The notes beneath the pieces are model-generated. The model worked only from the letters and a program-made list of their open reading frames with translations, did not search any database and was not told the DNA's origin. A program made the position numbers and the translations under genes. Below are positions 1-7,163 of a stretch of DNA of 34,902 bases, piece by piece. Location: the NCBI GenBank assembly GCA_024276795.1, contig JAJRWK010000008.1, positions 1 to 34,902 on the forward strand, in the 5' to 3' direction. The number at the start of each line of letters is the position of its first letter. The stretch's first letter is position 1. The stretch is from an archaeon (GTDB lineage: Archaea; Asgardarchaeota; Heimdallarchaeia; Heimdallarchaeales; JAJRWK01).

Positions 1-331
1 ACCAGAAAGGCGTGGACCAGAAAGGCGTGGACCAGAAAGGCGTGCTCCAGAAAGGCGTGGACCAGAAAGGCGTGCTCCAGAAAGGCGTGGACCAGAAAGG
101 CGTGCTCCAGAAAGGCGTGGACCAGAAAGGCGTGCTCCAGAAGGGTGTAGACCAGAAAGGCGTGCTCCAGAAAGGCGTAGACCAGAAAGGCGTGCTCCAG
201 AAGGGTGTAGACCAGAAAGGCGTGCTCCAGAAAGGCGTAGACCAGAAAGGCGTGCTCCAGAAAGGCGTAGACCAGAAAGGCGTGCTCCAGAAAGGCGTAG
301 ACCAGAACGGAGTGGTCCAGAATGGAGCCGT
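1..331. repeat. GC-rich tandem repeat, 15-bp unit in a 30-bp higher-order unit
   Basis: The higher-order unit is gac cag aaa ggc gtg / ctc cag aaa ggc gtg. Nine ctc-type units are present, plus an extra gac-type unit near the left edge, and the array continues outside the window. The unit is about 60% GC, clearly above the surrounding AT-rich DNA. The 3' units carry gta instead of gtg before gac, and two carry aagggtgta, so the array has started to diverge at silent sites. There are no unique spacers, so this is not a CRISPR array. Confidence 0.95.
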
Positions 332-389
332 CGAAAAGCTAGCGGCCGAAAAACCACCCGCCCTCATGTCGTTTAGTTTGAAGGATTGA
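1..389 (+). CDS. Partial low-complexity protein of [D/L]QKGV repeats (C-terminal end)
   Basis: The frame is open to the left edge, so the ORF-track start (a GTG at base 12) is only a Val codon inside the repeat and the true start lies outside the window. What is visible is an array of five-residue units alternating DQKGV and LQKGV. It degenerates into DQNGV-VQNGA and ends in a short non-repetitive tail, EKLAAEKPPALMSFSLKD. The units do not fit the canonical pentapeptide-repeat consensus A(D/N)LXX. All six frames of a 15-base repeat are open, but differences between units in this frame are aaa/aag, ggc/ggt and gtg/gta. These are all third-position synonymous changes, which argues that this frame is translated and selected. 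The function is unknown. The composition (Gln, Lys, Gly, with regular Val/Leu) would suit an extended or beta-type repetitive surface or scaffold segment, but that is a guess. Confidence 0.7.
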   Translation, partial: QKGVDQKGVDQKGVLQKGVDQKGVLQKGVDQKGVLQKGVDQKGVLQKGVDQKGVLQKGVDQKGVLQKGVDQKGVLQKGVDQKGVLQKGVDQKGVLQKGVDQNGVVQNGAVEKLAAEKPPALMSFSLKD

Positions 390-873
390 TCCTTAAGACC
401 ATTTAGTATTGAAAACATCCCAGGAGCAAGTAATGACGGTTCGGCTGTTGTAGAAGAGGATAGGGTTAGGTTAGGGGCAAAGCCGAAACTAACTACCAGA
501 AAAAAAATACCAACTATTGACAAATGTTTACCATTGATTTTCATTTACTTGCCCTCGTCAGTTTGGACTGACAATATAATATCGGCTCTTGATTTAATTT
601 ATCAGTTCTAGGGGACAATTCCAGTGAAAAATACTTTTAAATCTCAAGACCATGTGGTTAAAAGGCTTTTGGGAAAATGATTCCTACATACTCCGAGTGT
701 ATAAACACGACAACGGATTATATGCAAAATTGGATAGTAGGGACGCCCAGATACTTGTCCCATACAAGCATGACAAGAAAAAGGGTTAAGTTTAAGTCAT
801 TTTTGCATAAATTCCTTATGAAATCAAAAATATTAGCCATAGTTTCAGAACGGGAACGGGAGGACAGGGTCTC
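390..873. other. Gene-poor stretch between convergent genes
   Basis: This is about 480 bases between the end of the repeat gene (+) and the end of the TPR gene (-). It holds a short perfect hairpin at 557-572 (GTCAGT-TTGG-ACTGAC), an AT-rich TATA-like stretch at 573-582, and one plausible short ORF at 652-789, listed separately. I see no RNA gene or mobile element. Confidence 0.5.
652..789 (+). CDS. Possible small protein, 45 aa
   Basis: This ATG-initiated ORF is too short for the ORF track. It reads MWLKGFWENDSYILRV, continues with KHDNGLYAKLDSRDAQILVP and ends KKKG-TAA. The alternation of hydrophobic and polar residues resembles two beta strands (SYILRVY and AQILVPY), and the composition looks protein-like rather than like random AT-rich translation. 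An AT-rich box (573-582) lies about 70 bases upstream. There is no Shine-Dalgarno sequence and a stop lies just upstream in frame. An ORF of this length can arise by chance, so it is a candidate only. I recognise no family. Confidence 0.3.
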   Translation: MWLKGFWENDSYILRVYKHDNGLYAKLDSRDAQILVPYKHDKKKG

Positions 874-3042
874 TTATTGTTCGGGTGGGGTTCCAAATAC
901 TTGGGAAATGAGAATATCGAGTTCCTGCCAGGCTATGTCATCGTTTGAAAGGAAAACATCTGCGTTGAAGTATTCTACGACTCCCATTTCAAAAAACTCT
1001 TGTGAGATTTTTCGGAATTTTTTGCGGATTGCATAAGTCTCTTTGTCCGCAATGAGAACCATGATGGCGCGGGGACCCAGTCTTTCGAGGAGAAGGACTT
1101 GGTTTTCTTGTTCAATTCGTTTGATTGATCCTTCACCGAAAAGTTCTTTCGAGAATCCGGAAACGGCTGCGAGGAATCCTCCAATGAGGACTTCATCGAC
1201 CGTGTTTTTCTCATTAAAATGATATGAGTATAGGATGTATCCTTCCGTGTTGAGAAGAAGAAGCATAGTTGGGAGGACGTCTGATTCAGCAATTTTTTCT
1301 CCCAAGGAAGTTTGTTGAAACTGTAGGCTGTGGAGAAGGCGTAGAGCTTCCATAGCGAAGAAGATGGAGAGATATTCGTCGGTAATCCATACTTTCAGAA
1401 TGCTTTTTTCCATTTGATATTCTTCAGAGTTTTTGTTTTCAGGAGAGAAAAAGTTCATTCTTTGCTCGAATCTTTCGATTTCGGAGTGGTGAATGCTTTC
1501 TTCGTGCTCGATATCGTATCGTTTTGCTAGTTCGTATTGCATCATGGCTTCGGAGTAGTTGTCTATTCCCAAGTAGAGATAGCCTATCATGAGATTGAAA
1601 AGAGCTTGGTAATAGGGATTGTCGATGGTGGCCACGAGAGGCTTGAGGTCTAGAAGTATTTCGATTGTTTGATGTAGCACGTTAGGGTTTTGGTCAAGAA
1701 GGTAGCGCTTGATCAGTACTTCTAGAAGAAGGTTTGTTAGTTCAAGGCTGGAGTCATAGTGACCAGATTGGTCTGCTTGAGAGAGACCTTTCAGGAGAAT
1801 GCTCATGCTTCGTTTGAGATCGCCTTCAGACATCGCCATTGTCGCTTCAGCGGTGAGGTACCAAAGGGCATTATAGCTATTTTCTTTGAATGCTTGATCT
1901 AGTGATTTATCTTGGGAAATACCGGCTGCCTCTCGAAGCTTTTCCAAGTAAAAGGTTGCTTTGTCCGGCTGGTCTAGTTTGGAGTAAAGGTAGACAAAGA
2001 GGGAGAGTATTGCGGAGTCACCAATATTGGTTTTTTCGGCGATATTTTCAGCCATCTTCACGTATTCAAGGGCTTTTTCGGTGTTTTTTTCATCAACATA
2101 GACTTTGCTTAGTGAGAGAATATTTCCTAGAGCCATAGGATAATTTTGTAGCTCTGTTAAGGCTCGTACCACGTTTTCTAGTACTTTTGATCCTTCTGTT
2201 CTTCTGCCTTGGAGTATGAGAGCATTGCCGAGGTTAGCACCAGTTATGGAGTAGCCTCTCAAGTCTCGAACTTTGTTGAAATCGTCTAAGGCTTGCCGGA
2301 GCTTTTCTTCTCCCGTTATCATTTTTTGGCGAATGAAGTAAGATATCCCTGCAAGGTTGTAGTAGTAGCCTCTTATCCATGGGTCCTCAACAGCTTCGAC
2401 CCAATTTGCGAAACTATCGATAAGTTCTATGAGATCGGGAATTTTTCCCTCGTAGAGATTCTTTAAAGCGCTTATTAGGTAGGAATAAGAATGTAGAATT
2501 GTGAGTAATGGTTTGGGTAATTGTTTTTGAATAAAATACTTTGATAAGTAAGTTTCAAGAGTTTGGGCTACTTGTGTTACTTCTTCAAACTTTCGAAGAT
2601 AAGTTAGAGTTAGGCCTTTTGTGAACATGGCTTCATAATAGAGAAGGGTTTCGATTGGGCCAGGGGATCGTTCAATATCTAGTTTTTCGAGGGTTTTGTT
2701 GCAATAGTTTAGAGCGGTTTCATACTGGCCTTGGAACATTAATATTCTCCCAATAAAGGGAAGTAATTCGTGTTTTTCCTCGTATTCTTCTAGGATTTCA
2801 TCATAAAAGCACGAATTAACCGAAATTCGGCCAAGCATGAAGTACCAATAGGGAGATGGTTTTGTGAATAGACGAATAGTATCCTTTATGGCGTTGAGGA
2901 GCTTAATGTAGGGGTTGAGGGTTGCTGAAAGTGTTGAGTAGCTGTGCTTGAAACTCACAATCTCGTTTTCTGGAATGAGTTCTAAGAGGAGAAGATATTC
3001 TTGAGGGATTTCGTCTTGTTTTTGAATTGTCAATCTTGTCAC
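874..3042 (-). CDS. TPR-repeat protein with C-terminal roadblock/longin-like domain
   Basis: The 722-aa protein starts at GTG (VTRLTIQKQ). Residues about 50-530 are a solenoid of helix pairs with TPR-type spacing, for example GRILMFQGQYETALNYCNKTLE and LSLSKVYVDEKNTEKALEYVKMAE. After a charged linker, residues about 560-710 form a separate alpha/beta module beginning LLLLNTEGYILYSYHF. It continues GGFLAAVSGFSKELFGEG, EQENQVLLLERLGPRAIMVLIADK and a final helix. That pattern matches the roadblock/longin-like regulatory domains that are abundant in Asgard archaea. By analogy the protein may be a scaffold or regulator for a small GTPase or another partner, but no GTPase is adjacent except NOG1, which has a ribosomal role. 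It is transcribed away from the presenilin-like gene. TPR assignment is firm; the longin-like call is by fold pattern. Confidence 0.8.
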   Translation of the reverse strand: MTRLTIQKQDEIPQEYLLLLELIPENEIVSFKHSYSTLSATLNPYIKLLNAIKDTIRLFTKPSPYWYFMLGRISVNSCFYDEILEEYEEKHELLPFIGRILMFQGQYETALNYCNKTLEKLDIERSPGPIETLLYYEAMFTKGLTLTYLRKFEEVTQVAQTLETYLSKYFIQKQLPKPLLTILHSYSYLISALKNLYEGKIPDLIELIDSFANWVEAVEDPWIRGYYYNLAGISYFIRQKMITGEEKLRQALDDFNKVRDLRGYSITGANLGNALILQGRRTEGSKVLENVVRALTELQNYPMALGNILSLSKVYVDEKNTEKALEYVKMAENIAEKTNIGDSAILSLFVYLYSKLDQPDKATFYLEKLREAAGISQDKSLDQAFKENSYNALWYLTAEATMAMSEGDLKRSMSILLKGLSQADQSGHYDSSLELTNLLLEVLIKRYLLDQNPNVLHQTIEILLDLKPLVATIDNPYYQALFNLMIGYLYLGIDNYSEAMMQYELAKRYDIEHEESIHHSEIERFEQRMNFFSPENKNSEEYQMEKSILKVWITDEYLSIFFAMEALRLLHSLQFQQTSLGEKIAESDVLPTMLLLLNTEGYILYSYHFNEKNTVDEVLIGGFLAAVSGFSKELFGEGSIKRIEQENQVLLLERLGPRAIMVLIADKETYAIRKKFRKISQEFFEMGVVEYFNADVFLSNDDIAWQELDILISQVFGTPPEQ

Positions 3043-3130
3043 CCAACTATTTTAGGAAATGAAAGACAAGCAAATATTCGAATTTAGTATAATAATGATT
3101 GTAGTAAATGCTCTCGGTATTTCCATGTGC

Positions 3131-3140
3131 CTTATATAAG
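3131..3140. promoter_or_regulatory. Palindromic TATA-like element CTTATATAAG
   Basis: This perfect 10-bp palindrome lies in the 245-base divergent gap between the TPR gene (-) and the presenilin-like gene (+). It resembles an archaeal TATA box and could serve either direction. For the minus-strand gene it implies a leader of about 60 bases, and for the plus-strand gene about 125 bases. Confidence 0.4.
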
Positions 3141-3287
3141 CAGTTATTCATGTTTAATCAACCGAGGGGTGAGATTTTTTCCTTTTGAACGGTTATTTTC
3201 GCATTCATGATCGATGATCTTGGCAAGTGATCCGTAGTCATTCTTGCATATCGGAGAGATTTTGAACCATTACAAGAAAAGAAACTT

Positions 3288-4220
3288 GTGTCTGACTTGC
3301 AACCGTCTAGCACTCGCAAGTTTCTTAGCTACTATTTTCGGGGATTAACACCTATTCTCCTGTTATGGCTAGGAGTAATCCTGATGTATTTGGTGTGGGA
3401 CGAGGACTCAATTTATTTCGTGAGTGAGCCGACAGGTCGTGAAGGAGGCCAATATGATTTGCCTCTAATTGTTTCGGTTTTGGTGGGAGTGATTATTGTT
3501 AGTGGATTATTGGTGTATATGATAATTAGGTTGAAAGCAATTGCTACTAGAATACTCTACGGAACGGTCATCTGGATTTCCGGATTATTACTCATCGTAG
3601 ATGTGTTAGGCCTGTCGTTGAAAGAGTCGAGTATTGATAGCTTGAGGGGACAATTTGTTGCGTCGAGTGGATTGTTAATTATTGTTGGATTGACAATTGC
3701 TTGCTACGCTTACATGAAGGGGTCGATGACTTTGTGGTTGAGAAATAGTATTATTATCCTGGCGTCCATTTCGCTTGGTCGTTTAGTGTCTTTACTATTC
3801 CAAACTGAGAGCGTCTTATTCTTGGGAATTGGTCTTGCCATTTTCGATTATTGGTCTGTTTTCCACGGCCCGCTTCGAAGGATCCTTGGTAAACCGAAGA
3901 AATCGTCTCACCAAACGACGAAGACCTATTCCAAATCAGAGTTTGCTCTTCTCGTACAGAAGATGAATAAAAAGGGATTCCCCGTTGTGATAATGGGGCA
4001 AGGAGCGGTAATTGGGATAGGTGATCTTGTATTTTTTGCCTTGTACATGTTTGAAGCGATCACTCAGTGGGGAATAGGAGTTAGCTTATTGACGTTGTTC
4101 TTAATAGGACTCGGGCACCTCTTGACTCTACGCATTCTGAATCATATCAGTCCATTGCCGGGATTACCTATTCCAGTAATCTTAGTCAGTGCGTATTTTG
4201 CCTTGCTAGTGTTTTTGTAA
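3288..4220 (+). CDS. Presenilin/signal-peptide-peptidase-like intramembrane aspartyl protease (A22 type)
   Basis: The 310-aa polytopic protein starts at GTG (VSDLQPSSTRK) and has about nine hydrophobic segments. All three hallmarks of GxGD proteases are recognisable. They are a membrane Asp in AIFDYWSVFHGP (D187, equivalent to the YD motif of TM6), GIGD in VVIMGQGAVIGIGDLVFF (D246, TM7), and a PAL-like motif PLPGLPIP (about residues 289-296, TM9). A hydrophilic loop (about 200-225) separates TM6 from TM7, as in archaeal presenilin homologues, and about 300 aa is usual for these. The family cleaves transmembrane segments of other membrane proteins; the substrate here is unknown. FD in place of YD, and PGLP in place of PALP, are mild deviations. 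The 3' end overlaps the convergent NOG1 gene by 15 bases. Confidence 0.8.
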   Translation: MSDLQPSSTRKFLSYYFRGLTPILLLWLGVILMYLVWDEDSIYFVSEPTGREGGQYDLPLIVSVLVGVIIVSGLLVYMIIRLKAIATRILYGTVIWISGLLLIVDVLGLSLKESSIDSLRGQFVASSGLLIIVGLTIACYAYMKGSMTLWLRNSIIILASISLGRLVSLLFQTESVLFLGIGLAIFDYWSVFHGPLRRILGKPKKSSHQTTKTYSKSEFALLVQKMNKKGFPVVIMGQGAVIGIGDLVFFALYMFEAITQWGIGVSLLTLFLIGLGHLLTLRILNHISPLPGLPIPVILVSAYFALLVFL

Positions 4221-5264
4221 TGTGTAGCCCATGGATTTGCTAATTTCTTGCTTGAATTTCGGCTGAACAATTAACTCTTCTACCTTTGTTTCTAGATATT
4301 TGAGTAATTCGTCTATGCCTTTTCTTGTCGCAGTACTTATCCAGAGCGCATCACTGAATTGTTCTTCAAGCTTCTTTAATTGTTCTGGGGGGGTGATATC
4401 AACTTTGCTGATGACAATCTTTATTTCAGTGCCTTCAAAGAATTGATTTATTTCGTGAAGGAGGTCGAGTTGATCTTCCAAGGGTAGACTCGAGTACTCA
4501 GAGGGATCAATAAGGAAAAGGATTATGTCCGACACTCTGCGCAACGCAATAAGAGCTTGTTTTTCAATTTTATTTCTTTTTTCCATGGGACGGTCTAATA
4601 GCCCAGGAGTATCCACGAATTGTGTTTTGATGAAACCGAAATCTCGGTGCCCGAATACTAGGTCTCTCGTAGTGAAAGGATAGGCACCTATTTCTGGTTT
4701 TCCTGAAGAAACTATTCTTACCAAGCTTGATTTCCCGGCGTTTGGAGCACCACCAATGACCACACAAGGCCACCGAGGGTCAAAATCAGGAATGCGTTTC
4801 ATCTGCATTCGCACCTTGCTCAATAATTTCAAGTCTGGTTTTATCTGTTCCATAACCGAGGAAATTCTCCCAAATGCTTCTTTTCTAATTGCTTCAAGAG
4901 CTCTTGGGTGTTCTGCAAGCTGAAGCTTTAGATTAATCTGTTCTTCTATTCTTTCAAGAGCGCCAATAGTCCCTTGTACTTTTCCTAGGGCTAGGCGGGT
5001 CTTGTCTACACCCACAAGGAGCTCTAAGAGATCTTTGTAGAAAGGATCAATTTGTTCAATCGTGGGGAACTCTTTAACGATCTTGTTGATTCTGCTTCGG
5101 AGCACATTGACAGCAGTGCTGACTCGTCCTTGTTCGTGAATTCTATAGCGCTTTAGACTTGGCATTTGGCCTTTTGGTCTCTTTGTTGCCATAGCTCTAG
5201 AGAAGGCCTGGTCTAGAAGTTTTTGTGGGGTGGGGACTCGACTAACTTTTCTAAATGGGTTCAT
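4206..5264 (-). CDS. nog1: NOG1-type GTPase (ribosome large-subunit biogenesis)
   Basis: The 352-aa protein has the NOG1 layout: an N-terminal helical domain (about 1-160) followed by an Obg-like G domain. The G motifs are G1 GGAPNAGKSS (171-180), G2 PFTTRD (196-201), G3 DTPG (218-221), G4 SKVD in place of NKxD, and a G5-like STATRKG. NOG1 proteins are GTPases required for late maturation of the large ribosomal subunit, and the archaeal forms are about this short. The ATG start has no strong Shine-Dalgarno. It follows the PAC4-like gene by 84 bases and probably shares its transcript. Its 3' end overlaps the convergent protease gene. Confidence 0.9.
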   Translation of the reverse strand: MNPFRKVSRVPTPQKLLDQAFSRAMATKRPKGQMPSLKRYRIHEQGRVSTAVNVLRSRINKIVKEFPTIEQIDPFYKDLLELLVGVDKTRLALGKVQGTIGALERIEEQINLKLQLAEHPRALEAIRKEAFGRISSVMEQIKPDLKLLSKVRMQMKRIPDFDPRWPCVVIGGAPNAGKSSLVRIVSSGKPEIGAYPFTTRDLVFGHRDFGFIKTQFVDTPGLLDRPMEKRNKIEKQALIALRRVSDIILFLIDPSEYSSLPLEDQLDLLHEINQFFEGTEIKIVISKVDITPPEQLKKLEEQFSDALWISTATRKGIDELLKYLETKVEELIVQPKFKQEISKSMGYTLQKH

Positions 5265-5348
5265 ATTTAAAGCTTCTTTGCAAGATTTTTAGCTTGTTCC
5301 ATTGTTGCATTAACTGGCCTTTCTCGAAAAGCATGGAAAAACTTGCAT

Positions 5349-5789
5349 TTAATTCGATGCGTTGGCAGAATCATCTAATGGTTGTTTTTGGAGCATTTTT
5401 GCTCGGTCTTTCAGAAAAGTGGCGATTAGACGGTGAAGTATTTGAACAAATGCGGGTGAGTCTTCAGCTAGATTGATGGAACTTAATGTGAGTTTCCCTG
5501 TTCTCCCACTAATGACTTCAGCTAGAGCGTGCGCTAGAGGAAACTGAATTCCTTGACCAATGGGAGATGCAAAAGGTATGGGGCCCCCTTGCTCGGGAGT
5601 TACTATGGCTAGTGAGCCTACAAATGGCTTATCGTGATATGCGAATGCGAGTATCCAATTCTGGAATTCTTGGATGTGCAGAGTAATGACATATTGTTCA
5701 CTTAGTTGAATTGACTTTGTCCAAGACAGGGGAGGGTTGCCATCTTCAATTTTGTGATCGGGGAAATTGCGAGGATCGCTTTCCATCAT
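5349..5789 (-). CDS. Possible proteasome-assembly-chaperone (PAC3/PAC4)-like protein
   Basis: The 146-aa soluble alpha/beta protein contains YVITLHIQEFQNWILAFAYHDKPFVGSLAIVTP (strands 1-3). It then has PFASPIGQGIQFPLAHALAEVISGRTGKLTLSSINL (strand, helix, strand), and EDSPAFVQILHRLIATFLKD (C-terminal helix). The order and several positions resemble eukaryotic PAC4, as I recall it: an FHV-type first strand, an LA-core pair, a STSLLG-like strand, LAxxLA-helix, TxKQxFVSYNL, and a terminal helix. If correct it would help assemble the 20S proteasome alpha ring, but no proteasome genes lie nearby. The start codon overlaps the stop of the epimerase gene (ATGA), so the two are translationally coupled; Met-2 is an equal start candidate. 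The assignment is remote homology by eye. Confidence 0.45.
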   Translation of the reverse strand: MMESDPRNFPDHKIEDGNPPLSWTKSIQLSEQYVITLHIQEFQNWILAFAYHDKPFVGSLAIVTPEQGGPIPFASPIGQGIQFPLAHALAEVISGRTGKLTLSSINLAEDSPAFVQILHRLIATFLKDRAKMLQKQPLDDSANASN

Positions 5790-6772
5790 GTTTCCCTTCC
5801 ATTTGTTTCGGTGGTTCTAAGATAATCAACATAAAGTTTAATTCCTTCTTCTATTGAGATTTTAGGCTTCCATCCCATTGAATTGATTTTAGAGGTACCA
5901 AGCTTTATTTTCTTGACGTCCCCAGGCCAGCCCCTTTCTCCTCCGGTGTAGAGGAATTCCACGTCTTTGAGATTTAGAGCCTTAACCATGAGGCGTGCAA
6001 TTTCGTCCACTGTAACGGTAACGGGGTTCGAGATATTGAAAGCTTCAAAGTGGCCTTGTTTTAGTGCTCTCGAGGCAACATCCATGGCTTCTATGAGGTC
6101 TGAAATGTAGAGATATGTTTTTTCTTGTTTTCCGTTTCCAAGAATCTCTAACTGATGAGGATTTGACTTTAGCTTGTGAAAGAAATCATACATCACTCCG
6201 TGAGTGCTTCTTGGACCATAAATATTCCCAAATCTAAGTGAAATTGTCCCAAGGTCATAGAGATGAGCAAAACTGGATAGATACATTTCTGCAGCAGCTT
6301 TCGCCGCGCCGTAGTTATTAATTGGTCGCAGAGAGGTTTGCTCATCAGCAATTAGATCGCCTCTCTCCCCATACATCGTACCGCCAGAAGCAGCGAATAT
6401 CATGAACGGGACGTCTTGTGCACGCATTGCGTCAAGAATGCGAATGGTACCTTCAACATTGATAGAAAAATCATAATAAGGCCGTTTCACACTTACAGGG
6501 ACACTGGGTTGAGCCGCGAAGTGATAAACTGCATGGATTCCTTCAAACTCTTTGTCGTTAGGTTGGATTGTCCGAATATCCTTTCGGAGAAAAGTTACTT
6601 TTCCCTTGTCAATGTGTGTTTGCAATATTTTTTGAGAGGTGCCTGCAGATAAATTGTCAATAACTATGACATGATCTGCTTCTCTTTCTACCAAGTAGTC
6701 GACGACATAGGAGCCAATGAATCCACATCCACCCGTTACCAAGAAGGCTTGGCCCTCGAAATCTATACTCAT
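5786..6772 (-). CDS. NAD-dependent nucleotide-sugar epimerase/dehydratase (extended SDR)
   Basis: The 328-aa protein carries the extended-SDR signature: an N-terminal Rossmann glycine motif TGGCGFIG (13-20), VIDN after the second strand, and HFAAQPSVPVSV. The catalytic Tyr-Lys pair is YGAAK (Y154, K158), with SGGTMYG upstream, and RFGNIYGPR follows. It most resembles UDP-glucose 4-epimerase-like enzymes, which interconvert UDP-hexoses for glycan or envelope sugar synthesis. The exact substrate cannot be read from the sequence. It is the upstream partner of the coupled PAC4-like gene; 106 bases separate it from the winged-helix gene. Length is normal for the family. Confidence 0.9.
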   Translation of the reverse strand: MSIDFEGQAFLVTGGCGFIGSYVVDYLVEREADHVIVIDNLSAGTSQKILQTHIDKGKVTFLRKDIRTIQPNDKEFEGIHAVYHFAAQPSVPVSVKRPYYDFSINVEGTIRILDAMRAQDVPFMIFAASGGTMYGERGDLIADEQTSLRPINNYGAAKAAAEMYLSSFAHLYDLGTISLRFGNIYGPRSTHGVMYDFFHKLKSNPHQLEILGNGKQEKTYLYISDLIEAMDVASRALKQGHFEAFNISNPVTVTVDEIARLMVKALNLKDVEFLYTGGERGWPGDVKKIKLGTSKINSMGWKPKISIEEGIKLYVDYLRTTETNGRET

Positions 6773-6878
6773 AACGACTTCGTCTCATCTGAACAAGTAA
6801 ATAAAAGAATTGAAAGGGTCTTGAAAAAACACTGAATGGAATTAATAGGAAGAAGAAAGAGAAGAGAATTCAGAACAG

Positions 6879-7145
6879 TTATTTTAGGGGGATTTCGACT
6901 TCAGGATCTTTTATGAGTTCCCACAAGAAGCCGCCCTTTGCAATTTTCTTCTTGACAAACCCTTTTCTTTCCAAGCGTCTCCCTGCCGCTATAACGTGTC
7001 CTCCGCTAGCGCAGCCTTCGCAGAGCTTAGGATATTTGCTGGTCAATTCAAGGATTTCTTCGGTTTTTAGTCCGCTGTTTTCGCGAAGAATCGCGATGAG
7101 GCAAAGCTCTTCTCGAGTGAATTCCATGGGTATATCCCTTACCAT
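6879..7145 (-). CDS. Small winged-helix protein with a CxxC pair
   Basis: This gene encodes about 88 aa from the ATG at 7145. The ORF track uses a TTG at 7157, and a third candidate, MEFTREEL at 7127, has a better-spaced purine run AAGGGA upstream. The core EELCLIAILRENSGLKTEEILELTSKYP, then VIAAGRRLERKGFVKKKI and GGFLWELI, looks like helix-turn-helix plus a beta wing. The insertion KLCEGCASGG places two Cys close together, which could bind metal or be redox-active. It starts about 20 bases after the end of the FAU-1 reading frame, so it probably shares that transcript. Likely a DNA- or RNA-binding protein; no specific family is recognised. Confidence 0.7.
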   Translation of the reverse strand: MVRDIPMEFTREELCLIAILRENSGLKTEEILELTSKYPKLCEGCASGGHVIAAGRRLERKGFVKKKIAKGGFLWELIKDPEVEIPLK

Positions 7146-7163
7146 CCTATATTTCAAATTATT

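Noticed and set aside
1-331. Possible CRISPR array or canonical pentapeptide-repeat protein
   Set aside because: The units are contiguous without spacers, and the encoded [D/L]QKGV does not fit A(D/N)LXX.
461-475. Telomere-like TAGGGTTAGGTTAGG
   Set aside because: Only two to three imperfect units in the interior of an archaeal chromosome; probably chance.
557-572. GTCAGT-TTGG-ACTGAC hairpin as a terminator
   Set aside because: The stem is only six pairs and no T-run follows it.
677-1036. 119-aa plus-strand ORF
   Set aside because: Its second half is antisense to the end of the TPR gene and its composition is not protein-like; the 652-789 frame is a better candidate in the unique part.
5267-5374. 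35-aa minus-strand ORF (MILPTHRIKCKFF...KNLAKKL) between the PAC4-like gene and NOG1
   Set aside because: No ribosome site, overlaps the end of the upstream gene in another frame, and no recognisable motif; chance is as likely.
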